Positions 53,013 to 64,000 of a stretch of 64,000 nt of DNA are shown here, in pieces. This DNA comes from Nicotiana tabacum (taxonomy: Eukaryota; Streptophyta; Magnoliopsida; Solanales; Solanaceae), in assembly GCF_000715075.1 (NCBI RefSeq), contig NC_134103.1, positions 75,145,519 through 75,209,518 of the forward strand, read 5' to 3'. A model generated the notes under the pieces. The model was not told where the DNA came from. It saw only the letters and a list, made by a program, of their open reading frames with translations, and did not search any database. Each line of letters opens with the position of its first letter. Within the stretch, counting starts at the first letter, position 1. The translations under genes were made by a program, and so were the position numbers.

Positions 53013-55426
53013 TGTTACATCCTGTACTTTAATATTAGAATGAGTCGTAGTAATCCATATGAGCTTAAAGGGATTAAGACCATTCACGAGGTTATAAAGG
53101 ATTTGTGAATATGTTATTGTAAGACCTCGTAAGTTTAACAACCTTGATACCGTTATATAGATTTGATATGGTATTTTGAATGGAACATTTTTTGTAAAAA
53201 AACAAAAGTTTGAAAAATATGATTTTATATAGTTATTAATATTACTACTTCCGAATATACTTTAAATTATACACATAATATGAGAAAGTTTATGAGATTT
53301 TCTTTATTGTAAAGATAGAAATTATTTTCTCACAAGAAAAGAAGGTTATCTTTTTACCATTTTAAGAATTAAGTGTACGAAAATTTGTACTCTTTATATG
53401 AGATTAAGAAAATTAGAAGTTGGGAAAATATATGTATTTTTACATGGATGTTTTAATAAAATAATAGTGTATGCATTAATTTTATATGGTATCATGATTT
53501 ATTAATATTTTAATAGTAGTACTTTAGGATGAGAACAAGACTATTTTCAAGATTATAACTATTATGCTATTTCAAATAAGTGATAAGTAAATTCGTGAAG
53601 GAGAGAGGGTGAGCGAATCGAAAAAACTGAGTTTCGTCGAAGATTGTCATTTTGAGGTAAAATACGGTCCAAGCTATAATACACTGTATTTATGGACTAG
53701 TGCCATACAAGGTACCACATGAGCATGATAGTAAGATGTATGAGGTATGTTAAAAGTGAGTAGTATTTTAAGTAATTTAGGATAATTCTAATTATGTGAA
53801 TAATTAGATTATTAATGAATTTTAGTGGGAGATTAATTAAAATCTTTAGATAAAGTTAAAGAACCTCACGTGGCAGCTTTTGCCTTAGGAAAATTGTGAC
53901 TCTTACATTCATTAAATAGATGGCATAATCAAAATGGGACTTTGAGAGAAGGGATAGTTGGTGGTGACAAAGTGTTTAAAGGGAGTAAATATAGGAGTTA
54001 TTTTAATTCCTTCCATTCACTTTAATTTAAGGGATATCTTTTGAACAAGGGAGATATTGTATTTTCTCGTGTGATCAGCGAAAACTAAGAGCAGACTCGT
54101 ATCTATCTGCGGATTTCAACAACAACGAGCCATAAAGTATTGAGATACTTTTCGTGATGATGGAGCTAGTAGCTGACGAGTTCGTATGAGCATTCGAGGT
54201 TAGATGTTTATCAAAAGGATTTACTAGTCGCAGTCATCAAAAGATGAAATTGAGGTATGTTAAGGCTATCCCTCCTTTTTTTTGGCATGATCCAAGTAAC
54301 GATACATAAACGTAATGATATTCCATAAGTGGTTCTACTCTTAACAGCTAAGGATATCTATGTTATTCATTCTTGTAAAATTATATTTAAGTATGTCTAA
54401 GTACGTTCCTAAGTCTCTATTGAGGTATATGATAAAGATGTTAATGTTCATAATGGTATTATATGCATCATGCATTTACCACCGAGCTACGACCGGTTAG
54501 GCAGTTATACATTTACCACGGAGCTACGGTCGGTCGGGTAGTCATGCATTTACTACCGAGCTACAACCGGTTGGGCAGTTATACATTTACCACCGAACTA
54601 CGGCCGGTCGGGCAGTCATGCATTTACCACCGAGCTACGGCCGGTTGGGCAGTTACACATTTACCACCGAGCTACGGCCGGTCGGGCAGTCATGCATTTA
54701 CCACCGCGCTACGGTCTGTTAATCAGTTGCCACTGATCATTTGGACAGTCATGCATTATACAATATGGATAATAGTCTCGAAGAGAAGCATTATATATAT
54801 AAGTATGCATATACGGTGGCACTTCAGAGATTCAGGTTGATTCTTATATGTCTTTAATTAATGTTGACCTTTTATTATGTTTCAGTTCTGCCTTACATAC
54901 TCGGTACATTATTCGTACTGACGTTCTTTTATTGGGGACGCTGCATTCATGCATGCAGGTATAGATAATCAGTTTGACAAGCCCTCATAGTAGACGAGGT
55001 CAGCATTCAGCGAAGGATCGGTAAGACTTCACCTCATTCGGAGTACACCCGAGTCTATAAGTCATCGTGTTAGAGTTTTGCTACGGACTTATGGGTAGGT
55101 CGGTACCCTGTCCCATTTGATATCAAATAATCTTAGAGGCTTTGTAGATAGAGGTTCATTTTGTACAGTATGTCAGAGGTCTTGACGGCCCATATGTATT
55201 CATATTTTAAGAAAGATGGTTCATTGATACAGTGTTTCCCACTTACAGTTGTACATTATGAGTTGTGACCATGTGGGCCCATTATAGTTACAAAAGGAAT
55301 GAGTTCAACTAACTGGACCTATGTATGTTCTAGTTTTAGTCGAACGATCAAGAGTTACAGAATGGTTCGCTCGGGACAGCACGGTACCGGGTGCCAGCCA
55401 TGCCTCCCCAGGTTTGGGGCGTGATA
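53013..55426 (+). repeat. 3' LTR of the non-autonomous element
   Basis: It is collinear with the 5' LTR and ends GTGATA instead of GTGACA. By eye, differences are scattered single bases and small changes (for example near 53985 and 54465), implying a fairly recent insertion compared with the host element. Confidence 0.95.
54470..54720 (+). repeat. Minisatellite in 3' LTR
   Basis: This is the counterpart of 51565-51835, with the same alternating unit types and also about 7 units. Copy number has therefore not visibly changed since insertion. Confidence 0.9.
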
Positions 55427-55431
55427 TTTGC

Positions 55432-55860
55432 ACTCACTGTGGTAATACTGGGCACTTTAAGGAAACCTGTAAGGCCAGATTTCAGTCTCAACAGAAAAAT
55501 AAAGTTTTTCAAAAAAGAGGGTAACTACTGTTAGAGAACCTGGTCCCTTATATAAAACATGTGTGATGCCTGCTTGGACCAAACAAGTCTTGATTCATCC
55601 CTTTCCTCATTACAAGGGACCCAAACTTGTTTGGGTTCCTAAGTCTAACCCTTGATTTTCTTATGCAGGGAGCAGTGAAAGGGTGCAGCCAACAATGGTA
55701 CATGGATAGTGGCTGCTCGAAGCACATGACTGGAAGCACAAATGATTTCCTTTCACTCAAATCCCTGTAAGGAGGGAGTGTATCCTTTGGTAACGGTAAA
55801 AAGGGATACATTCTGGGAGTTGGGAGGATTGGGAAGTCTCTTTCTCACTCAATTGAAAAT
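55432..55860 (+). pseudogene. Sirevirus second zinc knuckle and protease
   Basis: It resumes with CTHCGNTGHFKETCKARF (about 55430-55485), an intact CX2CX4HX4C knuckle, then a stop at 55522. The protease active site WYMDSGCSKHMTG lies near 55696-55734, followed by DFLSLKSL and a stop (55768), then SFGNGKKGYILGVGRIG. Catalytic DSG is kept. The palindrome GAACCTGGTCC occurs at 55535. Confidence 0.8.
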
Positions 55861-56914
55861 GTGTACTACGTGAATTGGTTGAATTACAGCTTGCTAAGTG
55901 TCTCCCAAATCTGTGACAAGGGAAACAATGTAGAATTTGTGTCAAAAATATGCACGGTCACAAATCTTGTGACTGGTGAGGTGGTTTTGGTGAGATACAA
56001 AAACATCTATGTTGCTAACTTTGAATCTCTAAAAAATGGAGATCTCAGTTGTCTGAGTGTTGTAGATGATGATGCTGAACTGTGGCACCGAAGATTGTGT
56101 CGTGCAAGCTTTATGTTGCTGAACGAGTTAGTCGAGAAGGACCTGGTTCATGGCCTGCCCAACTCAAGCTTCAAGGATTACAAAGTGTGCGATGCAAGTG
56201 TAAAAGGAAAGCAAGGTCAAATCATCTTTCAAGCCCAAAAAGGAAGTCAGTACCTCAAGGCCACTTGATCTCCTTCACATGGATCTATGTGGACCTATGA
56301 GAGTGCCAAGTAAAGGAGGAAAGATATACATATTTGTCATTGTGGATGACTATTCCAGATTCACCTGGACTCTGTTTCTCAGGTCCAAAGATGAAACATT
56401 TGAAGTATTTTTTGCATTTGTAAAAAAGATCCAAGTGAAGATGAGCCATAATGTAATAAGTATCAGGTCGGATCATGGCACAGAGTTTGACAATGCCAAA
56501 TTCGATGAATTTTGTGCTGAAAATGGCATAACTCATAATTTTTCAGCTCTAAGAACACCTCAACAAAATGGTGTGGTAGAGAGGACGAATAGGACTCTTG
56601 AAGACATGGTAAGAACAATGTTGATTGATAGCGGCATTGCAAAAAACTTTTGGGCAGAAGCTATCAACACTGCATGCTACTTGGTGAGCAGGTGCATGAT
56701 CAGGTCCCTTTTGAACAAAACTCCATATGAACTACTGAATGCGAGGAAGCCTAAGGTGACACATCTAAGGACATTTGGCTCCAAGTGTTTTGTCCTCAAC
56801 AATGGTAAGGAAGCACTTGGAAAGTTCGATGCCAAAAGTGATGAAGGAATCATTCTGGCTATTCGTCATAAAGCAAAGCTTACAAAGTATATAACAAAAG
56901 AACTCAATGTGTGA
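55861..56914 (+). pseudogene. Sirevirus integrase
   Basis: The frame 55861-56268 contains the GAG-pre-integrase part (NYSLLSVSQICDKGN, LWHRRLCRASFMLLNELVEK); the zinc-binding Cys pair is degraded (CDAS). After a frameshift, 56279-56914 holds the core: FVIVDDYSRFTW, SIRSDHGTEFDN and NGVVERTNRTLEDMVRTML, giving D, D and E, all retained. It ends in the FGSKCFVLNN segment common to copia integrases. It is broken at the joins but the core frame is open for 211 codons. Confidence 0.85.
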
Positions 56915-57027
56915 AGGAAAGTATACACGTAATCTTTGATGAATCTCACCACTCGTGTGAGAAGGTATCACATAATAAGATTGATTAAGAGGGAGAACAG
57001 TCAATTGTACCTGGTGAAGTCATTGAC

Positions 57028-58880
57028 ATGGCAAATGAAAAAGCTGACATGATGAATCACGTCAAGGAATCAAATGATGATGGTACAGTTATTTTTCCAA
57101 CTGATGGGGAGGAACCAGGTTCCTCAATCACAACAACTGAAGCTGAAAACAGAGTTGCTGATGCAGTTCAAGGAACTCCACATGCAGACAGAGAGTCACA
57201 ATCAGAAATACCTAGACCAACTCACAACGAGGTTCAGGTGTCTAACTGGAAACACAAAAGCTCACATCCTCTTGAAAATGTGATCACTACCCTTGATTCA
57301 GGAATTCAAACCAGATCAAAGGCAAGAAACACGTTTTCCTTCTCAGCCTTTCTCTCTCAAATTGAGCCCAAGAATATCAAGGAAGCATTAAAAGATGCTG
57401 ATTGGATTACATCTATGCAAGAAGAACTTCATCAATTTAAGAGGAACAGTGTATGGCACCTGGTTTCACGACCTACTGACAGAACTGTTATAGGAACCAG
57501 GTGGGTATTCAAAAACAAACTTGATGAGTTTGGAAACACAACCAGAAACAAGGCAAGGCTGGTAGTTCAAGGTTATAATCAGGAAGAAGGGATTGACTAT
57601 GATGAAACATTTGCTCCAGTTGCTCGAATAGAGGCAATCAGAATCCTCATTGCCTTTGCGTCTCACGTGGAATTCAAATTGTTCCAAATGGATGTCAAAA
57701 GTGTATTTCTGAATGTCTTTCTAAAGGAAAAAGTCTTTGTCAAGCAACCCCATGGATTTGAGAATCATGAACATCCTGAGCATGTTTTTAAACTTGACAA
57801 GGCACTATATGGGCTAAAGAAGGCTCCTCGTGCTTGGTATGAAAGGTTGTCCAAATTTCTTCTAGAAAATGGCTTTACAAGAGGAAAAATTGACAACACC
57901 TTATTTCTGAAGAAATAAGGGAGGAACTTGCTCATTGTGCAAGTCTATGTTGATGACATCATCTTCGGAGCAACTAATGATTCATTGTGTGAGGAATTCG
58001 CAAAACTTATGGGAAGTGAGTTTGAGATAAGTATGATGGGGGAATTAAATTTCTTCTTGGGACTGCAAGTTAAGCAAATTATTGAGGGAACAATGATAAG
58101 TCAACAGAAGTACATCAAGAAGCTTCTGAAGAAATTTGATATGGAAGGATCAAAGATCATTGATACTCCCATTGCCACTGCTACTCGTCTGGACATGGAT
58201 AAACCTGGTTCTCCTGTGAATAAAACTATGTATAGAGGTATCATAGGATCACTTCTGTATCTCACAGCAAGCAGACCAGATATTATTTTCAGTATGGGAC
58301 TCTGTTCCAGGTTTCAATCCAATCCAAAGGAATCCAAAAGAATTCTGAGGTATCTCAAAGGCACACAGGACCTGGTCCTCTACTATCCCTCAGTAGATAA
58401 CTTTGATTTAATCGGATACGTTGATGCTGATTATGCTGGATATTTGGTAGATAGGAAAAGCACTTCTGGTATGGCACATTTTCTAGGATCATGTCTGATC
58501 TTATGTGATACAAGAAAGCAAAACTCAGTGGCCCTTTCAACTACTGAAGTTGAATATGTAGCAGTTGCCTCCTGATGCACTCAATTTCTATGGATAAGCA
58601 TCAACTGGAAGATTTTGGTGCACTCAACATGACCAAGAATCCAACTGTGTGCCCTTACTATGTGACAACACCAGTGCTCTCAACATGGCCAAGAATCCAG
58701 TTCAATATAAGAGAACAAAGCACATTGATATGTGATACCACTTCCTCAGAGATAACGTTGAAAAAGGGCTCATTTGCATGAACATTTGCAGCATAGAAGA
58801 TCAAATTGAAGACATATTCACCAAAGCACTGAGCAGAGAGCACTTTGAAAAGAATCACTTGGCATTAGGGTTGATGAAAT
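57028..58880 (+). pseudogene. Sirevirus reverse transcriptase and RNase H
   Basis: The frame 57028-57918 covers the linker and RT fingers/palm: GTRWVFKNKLDEFGN, KARLVVQGYNQEEGIDYDET, FAPVARIEAIRILIAFA, FQMDVKSVFLN and LYGLKKAPRAWYERL. A stop at 57916 separates it from 57928-58575, with VYVDDIIFGATND (about 57940-57978), FFLGLQVKQ and RNase H start LIGYVDADYAG, RKSTSGMAHFLG, VALSTTEVEYVAVAS. The rest of RNase H to ~58880 is in several frames and includes a short duplication around the MTKNP/MAKNP stretch. Catalytic YVDD is kept. Confidence 0.88.
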
Positions 58881-59264
58881 CAAGCTAAGGACCTGGTCCC
58901 TCGATGATTGGCTACGAAAGAAATGTACAAGTAAAATAGATAAAAAGTGTTTTATGGCGCAGTCTAACTCACCTCTATACTGTTACAGGTAGACACGCAT
59001 AACGATTACAGAGCAAACAAGTAGCTAATGCATTGCACGTTGGTCAAAGGATGAGGCTTACATTTTCAACTCTGTCAGGGAACCTGGTTCCTTTGACATA
59101 AGTTAGTAGTTCCTCTGTACTCTCATGCACAATTCTTTAAATGGCTGAAACGGTGCCACGTCATTAAATTGTCAGTTTCTTTTTTTTGCTTCTTGAACCC
59201 AAGCGTCTCACCCTTTATGAAGCGACCCAACTACCCAAAATTGCTACTCAACTGGTCCCTCACC

Positions 59265-59373
59265 CCTCTTAAATAAATCCATTCATAGTCACTTTCATAA
59301 CTGTTCACATCAAAAATCCAAAATTTCCCTTTTCCTTCTTCAAACTCTCTTCTTCAAATCACTACACTCCACC
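59265..59373 (+). promoter_or_regulatory. Possible internal promoter and leader of Sirevirus ORF3
   Basis: A TATA-like TTAAATAAAT near 59268 is followed by a CT-rich, A-rich stretch (CCCTTTTCCTTCTTCAAACT) and a CACTCCACC context directly before the ATG at 59374. This looks like a plant core promoter and 5' leader. Between 58881 and 59264 no coding sequence is seen. Confidence 0.4.
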
Positions 59374-61673
59374 ATGTCTGACAATCAGGAAACACAAAAT
59401 GTTCCAAGCATCGTCCCCACCAGTGATAGAGCCCACACTCCCCACTCTGACTAGTCCAAACCCTAAGTTATAGTTACAATCACACTCTACTTCCTCTCTA
59501 ACTCAATCAAGTTCTGGTTCTCATCGGAGTCACAAAATATCGACTCCCAAGAAATTTGTGGCTGTGACCTCTACTTCTGCCTTGCCGGAAAAGATGGTTG
59601 ACGAAGATACAGTGGATGGAGAAGAAAATAAAGAAATTTCTACTCTACGAGTGGAAGAAAGTTCTGCTAAAGAACAAGGTGTGGGTCATGCCAGTGATGA
59701 ATCGACAATGATAGCCCCGGGCCTTGATCCTACAGGTAATGCTCCTCTTATACCTTCTGAAGTTACTTTGGGGCTACAAGAACGGGAAGCTATAGAAAAT
59801 ATGCTTTCAATCGCTACTGAGGGAAGTTTGATTAGAGGTTATGAGGGTGTGTCTGAGTCTCATGGGGAAGATAATGGTACATAAGTCAAGGTTAGGGAAC
59901 TGGTGCCTGTCGAAACCTCAGCACCTGATAGTACTACTGGGGAACCAACTGAGGGACCTGATCCCTCCGCCCTAGAAGAGCCCTCTAGCTCTAATGGGGA
60001 TAAAAACCCCTAGTTCTTCACAAGAACCCCGGGTCAGTACTGATCCCGCCCCCTCTCCTCATTTCTACGTTGAGCCATTATCAATTGTGGTTCCTGAGAT
60101 GTGATCTCTGTCTGAGGAGGAGAATGAGGATAGTGAAGAAGAAGATTATGATAATGTGGCTCTGGTGAGCTTCATTAATGCTAGGAGTAGAAAGGCACCT
60201 CCCCAGGGGTCAACTTCTAAGAGACCTATCACGAGGTTGCAGAAGAATAAAGAACTTAAGTGAGTTTTAAGGAAAAGCAAAGAGGGAAAGAAGAAGAGGC
60301 AGTTGGTGAAAGATGGAAAGGTTGTAAATGAGAAGGTAGTGCCTCATGCACTAGTTGTTGATGTGGATAATGAGGTAGAAGAAGAACCTGGTTCCTTAGC
60401 TCGTAAGTCCTCAAAGAAACATACAGTTCCAAAGTCCAAAAAAGAGTCATCGGTGAGTAAGATGGGTGTGAGCAATGTTGAGGGTCAAAAATCTGGTGAA
60501 AAAGTGGTTAAGGAGTCCGCTCAGAAGGTGTCCAAGAAATCTACAGACAAAGGGAAGAGTGTGAGAAAATCTGTGAAAAGGAAGGCTAGTGTCAGTGAGG
60601 AACCTGGTTCCTCAAAGAAGGCCAAGGTTGGGGCAACCCAGGATATTGGCATGAAGAATTTGAGAAACCAATGGGTGTTGTGGGGCCGCACATTTTCCCC
60701 TGATATCCTTGACCTATCAGGAATGCGCCAATTGGCTGACATCATTGAATACCAACAGTGGACACATCTGTTCACTAGTGACAGTCCTAAAGTTTATGAG
60801 GCAAAGGTGCGCAGTTTCTATGCTGACTTCTTCACAGTTGAGGATGATAACATTTGTTTAACAGTGAATGGTGTTGATTTTGTGCCGGACACTGCTGTAC
60901 TGGGAGCCATTTTGGGCGTGCCCACTAATGGGATGTCCTCATTTGAGGGGGTCTGCTCTACAAATTTCAGAAATGCCATTGTGAAGGATAAGGCAGTACA
61001 GCAAGGGGAACGGGTGCACAAGAAGGCTCTCCTTCCAGTGTACCAACTGTTGTTTGAATTGGTGAACAAGGTCCTGCTCCCACTTGCAGAAAGACGGACC
61101 ATTACGTCATGAGAAGACCTGGTTCTCATGGAAGCACTGGATGGCTACACCACCATAAACCTGCCTGGTCTTATGATAGAACGCATGAAGAAGGTGGCAG
61201 AGTTCAAGGATGGTAATCATGGGTTTCCTTACGGGTTCCTCCTCACTACAATTTTTGAATATTTCACAGTCCCTTTAGGAAAAGCGAAGGTGGGAACTCG
61301 CAAGCAAACCTTCTCCAAGACCACCCTAGAAGAGTGTGAGTACATTGATAGGATTGGAGGGGTTGGCAGCACTTCTACTATCTCTCAGTTGATCAACGCT
61401 CAGAACAGTGCCACTGAAGAGATACGGAAGTTGAAGGCAAGGAATTCCATTCTCGAAAGTCAGCTCAGTCAGGTTCAGGAGGCACCTGGTTCCAGTAGCT
61501 CTCAAAGCACAGAGGTTGCCCGTCTGTCAAAAGAAAATGCTGACCTCACGAAGCAGGTTGAGGACCTGAAGGAGCGACTGCTCAACGAGCAGGTGTCAGC
61601 TAATGCTCGAATGGACATCCTTCTTAAAACCTTTGCCTCTTCATCTGGGCCTTCCCCTTCCAGTGCTCCCTAA
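59374..61673 (+). pseudogene. Sirevirus ORF3 (envelope-position ORF), broken
   Basis: The ATG at 59374 (MSDNQETQN) is followed by stops and a frame change. The frames 59558-59884, 60303-61112 and 61128-61673 carry the rest. The N-terminal half is acidic and Ser/Pro-rich, the middle is Lys-rich (KKSTDKGKSVRKSVKRK near 60535-60585), and a conserved-looking block follows (YEAKVRSFYADFFTVEDDN, LTVNGVDFVPDTAVLGAILG; 60800-60925), which resembles the domain of plant-wide 'putative plant transposon' proteins. The C-terminus (61385-61650) is a strong coiled coil (EEIRKLKARNSILESQLSQV, KENADLTKQVEDLKERLLNE). No signal peptide or clear membrane span is visible. Function is unknown; 'envelope-like' refers to position only. 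Confidence 0.75.
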
Positions 61674-62100
61674 AATATGCTCTCCCTCCCAGTGTCAAGT
61701 TCCTAGTGTCTGTCCTCTATTTTAGTCCTAATGATGTTTATGACCGGTACCTTTTTGTTGTTTCTATTTTGTGCATGTTTTGGTAACGATGAAACCGCTC
61801 CCTGCTAAATTTCCAAAAAATTAATGAAAGTTTCGTCCTTTTTGATGTGTATACTTTGCTCATTTGCTCTGTCTTTAGTCATGATTGTGTGCACACATGT
61901 GGCATGAGTTAACCAAGTTAGACTTCTTTTTGCTTATTACTTGCTACTAATCTTTTTATGATGCCAAAAGGGGGAATAATAAATTGAGAGGGAACAAGAT
62001 GGGGAACAGATTCAGGGGGAATACAGGTTATGAGTATGTCATTCTGGTTCTTAGGGGGTATTTCAATTATAAGTTTGTCATCATCAAAAAAGGGAGAAAT
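61674..62100 (+). other. Sirevirus 3' spacer with two purine tracts
   Basis: It contains ATGCCAAAAGGGGGAATAAT near 61960 and CAAAAAAGGGAGAAAT (62085-62100) directly before the 3' LTR, the latter being the PPT. More than one PPT-like tract before the 3' LTR is known for Sireviruses. Confidence 0.7.
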
Positions 62101-63013
62101 TGATAGGTTCTATGTATCCCTGTTATGTTTTAATGATCTAACAAACTTAATGTTAAGAACCAGATAAGGAACTTGTTATACATCCTCAAGTACTTAAGAT
62201 CAACAAGTCTCAAAGTCGGAGATATAGTTCAACTCTTCAGAGACAGAGAAACATCAGAGGGAACATATGGACATCAGTTCTCTTGGTGGCCGTACCAGTC
62301 AACTTCCTAACAGCTGTAAAGTTGCTGCCTGCACATGCAACAGTGCAAAATAGTGCAGCAGTCAACTTCATTGGGAATGCTCCTGTACCAAACATGCTTG
62401 CATCATTCAAGTGATGTCACGAATGTTATATTAACATTAAGCCAAAGACAAAACATCACTTGAACATTTTGAAGAATCAATCCAGCTTTCTCTCAAGTCT
62501 GTGCATCAATTCAGCAATCGATTCTCAAGTGCTTCAAGAACAAAGAACTACATAACAAGGGCCAGTTCTCTGCATCGAGTCATCACATGTCCTTAGTTGT
62601 GTTGTACCTTTGTTAAAACTTCTTACTCGTAATTCCTACTTAGCTTAATTAGAAATAATTGTGTAGGAAACTTTTGTTAAATCATAAACTCTATGTTTGT
62701 GTCTTAGCTAGGTTTAGTCGAGTTGTAAATCTTTGTAATAGAGTTATTATAAAGTGGCTTGTAATAGAGTTGTTACAAATTAGTAAGGGATTAAGAAGTT
62801 AATTCCTAGGTTACAATAGGTTGTAATCTAAAGTTTGCTCATTAATGAAGTTGAAATCCTACAAGGGTAGGTCGTGGTTTTTAATCCCGTGAGCTGGGAA
62901 TTTTTCACATAAAATTCTACTATGTCATTTACTTAATGTTGTGTCTGTGTTCTGTGGGAAGAGATCGAGAACCAGGTTCTCTATATAGTTTAGTGGACTT
63001 TTAGTTTCTATCA
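62101..63013 (+). repeat. Sirevirus 3' LTR, 913 bp
   Basis: It starts TGATAGGTTCTATG and ends AGTTTCTATCA. Its first 589 bp pair with the truncated 5' LTR. The palindrome GAGAACCAGGTTCTC lies at 62967-62981, close to its 3' end. Confidence 0.9.
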
Positions 63014-63018
63014 CTCAC

Positions 63019-64000
63019 ACATCAAGAGTGATCAAATACTAAAAGCTTCACAGAGGAACTCGATATCAAGAAGGATCCAGCAGTTAATAAGTTAAATGAC
63101 ATAACATGTCTGCTATAAAAATGATACTTAACAAGGATAGCATAGATTAGATTCCCCTTCTGTCTGTTAGGGAGACGCAGTGAATCATTTTCGAGAGAGA
63201 GAGAGAGAGAGAGAGAGAGGTGACTAATGACTGGCATCCATCCATTAGCGAGTGGAGTTGATGAGGGGACAGACGGGAAAAGAGTGAAGGAACGTGGGGC
63301 TTTGAGCACATCAACCTAAGCCTAACTTTGCTTCATTAAGCAGTTGGACATTACTTTCATTTGACATGTTTGAGCTCATACTCTAAGCCTAACTTTGCTT
63401 TATATATCGACCCCTAGTATAACAAAATCCACAAAGCACGAACCTAAAATGTAATTAGAATAGGTTGGGAAGCGACCACCATAGATAAGATCACATGTTT
63501 TGGCAAGTGCTTGACAAAAATAAGGAGGATTTTTAGATGGTTTACCAACCTTAGTTGGACCATAAGAAGAAGATAAAACATGGGTTTCATATTATTGTGA
63601 CAGGTGGTACCCAATTTTACAGGTAACATATTAAGAACAGTAAATACATCTAATCTATATCATCTTTTATTGAAAATTTCATGACTCATCTCAAAAGAAG
63701 AATCAATTATGTGATCTCATAGTAGATGTTAGCGTGCAAAAATACTTGAAGATGACTAGATACCAGTAAAAGACTACGTTAAATTAATCTTTCGTTCATC
63801 TTGGTGTGCTTATGTCGTACAGGTTTGAGACAGGAATGAAGATATTGTACGGATTCCACAAAATACTCTAAGAAACAAAAAACTAGGCATACATGTTCAG
63901 AAGATTTACATCGATCCGTATCATATACTAATCCAAATATGAGTCCATGTAATATAGATGGCAAATGATATTCCTATACTTATTATTCATATATGGGCAC
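63019..64000. other. Low-copy right flank
   Basis: It continues the DNA left of 47600. A (GA)n run lies at 63193-63220. A minus-strand segment at about 63425-63590 reads like a degraded exon in one frame but cannot be assigned. No gene is supported. Confidence 0.45.

Larger units (their letters stand above)
50112..55426 (+). mobile_element. Non-autonomous long-LTR element, complete, 5.3 kb
   Basis: Two LTRs of 2417 and 2414 bp enclose only 484 bp and are flanked by TTTGC (50107-50111 and 55427-55431). PBS and PPT are present but no complete coding region. Bases just before the PPT, TTTGAGGACGAATGTTTCTA, resemble the 3' end of pol in Del/Tekay-type Ty3/gypsy elements, so it is probably an internal-deletion derivative of such an element (inference). 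It inserted into Sirevirus gag. Confidence 0.92.
47605..63013 (+). mobile_element. Sirevirus-like Ty1/copia element with third ORF and nested insertion
   Basis: The outer LTR ends are flanked by CTCAC (47600-47604 and 63014-63018). Order on the + strand is truncated 5' LTR, gag, PR, INT, RT-RNase H, a ~2.3 kb ORF3 in envelope position, a spacer with purine tracts and a 913 bp 3' LTR. A long coiled-coil Gag and an envelope-position ORF are known marks of Sireviruses. The 5.3 kb element at 50112-55426 splits gag. The 5' LTR end and PBS are deleted and all ORFs are broken. Confidence 0.85.

Noticed and set aside
51454..54840. Frames rich in HLPPSYGRLGSYTFTTELRP
   Set aside because: They are translations of the LTR minisatellite, with no start or composition of a real protein.
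60303..61112. Independent host gene between Sirevirus RT and the 3' LTR
   Set aside because: It lies inside the TSD-bounded element, in the ORF3 position, and carries element-specific palindromes.
63425..63600. Minus-strand segment vaguely like a P450 N-terminal region (SSSYGPTKVGKPSKN)
   Set aside because: It is too short and lacks heme or helix motifs; the resemblance may be chance.

Overview
The window is plant nuclear DNA dominated by retrotransposons. The repeat families (a Tat-type Ty3/gypsy element with two RNase H domains, 2.4-4 kb LTRs ending in GTGACA, a Sirevirus, hAT and Stowaway MITEs) suggest a large-genome member of the Solanaceae, with Nicotiana as my best guess. No database search was run. 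Only one intact host gene is recognisable: a PPR protein on the minus strand at 30062-31513.

Layout. (1) 1-12778 plus 25160-~25233: a decayed Ty3/gypsy Tat element on the + strand, whose 5' end lies outside the window. Its gag-PR is split from RT-RH-aRH-INT by a 3.0 kb solo LTR (1407-4418, TSD TGATT). A four-exon antisense accessory ORF (9190-11881) lies between INT and the 3' LTR. (2) 12779-25154: nested in that 3' LTR on the minus strand is a tandem array of seven ~589 bp LTRs alternating with six ~1.37 kb Gag-protease interiors (period ~1964 bp). This is a Gag-PR-only Ty1/copia element amplified head to tail, with a trimer higher-order pattern. (3) 25234-32887: low-copy DNA with three MITEs, microsatellites and the PPR gene. 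(4) 32893-42476: a degenerate Ty1/copia element (minus, TSD GTTAT) split inside RT by a 3.96 kb solo LTR (34428-38390, TSD CCTAA). (5) 42482-47599: low-copy DNA with a third solo LTR (44121-47442, TSD CCTCT). (6) 47605-63013: a Sirevirus-like Ty1/copia element (+, TSD CTCAC) with a third, envelope-position ORF. It has lost the 5' LTR/PBS junction and is interrupted inside gag by a 5.3 kb non-autonomous element with 2.4 kb LTRs and a 484 bp interior (50112-55426, TSD TTTGC). (7) 63019-64000: flank.

How the parts relate. The order of insertion can be read from target-site duplications: the Tat, copia and Sirevirus elements came first, and the long-LTR elements and the Gag-PR array landed inside them. 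All of these elements carry stops or frameshifts except four of the six Gag-PR units, whose reading frames remain open. The four long-LTR elements share one plan: TG...GTGACA ends, an internal minisatellite whose unit contains a short inverted repeat and, in three of them, a separate cluster of palindromic words. That recurring architecture and the Gag-PR array are the strongest candidates for something not yet described. Lineage names below family level are inferred from domain order and motifs.
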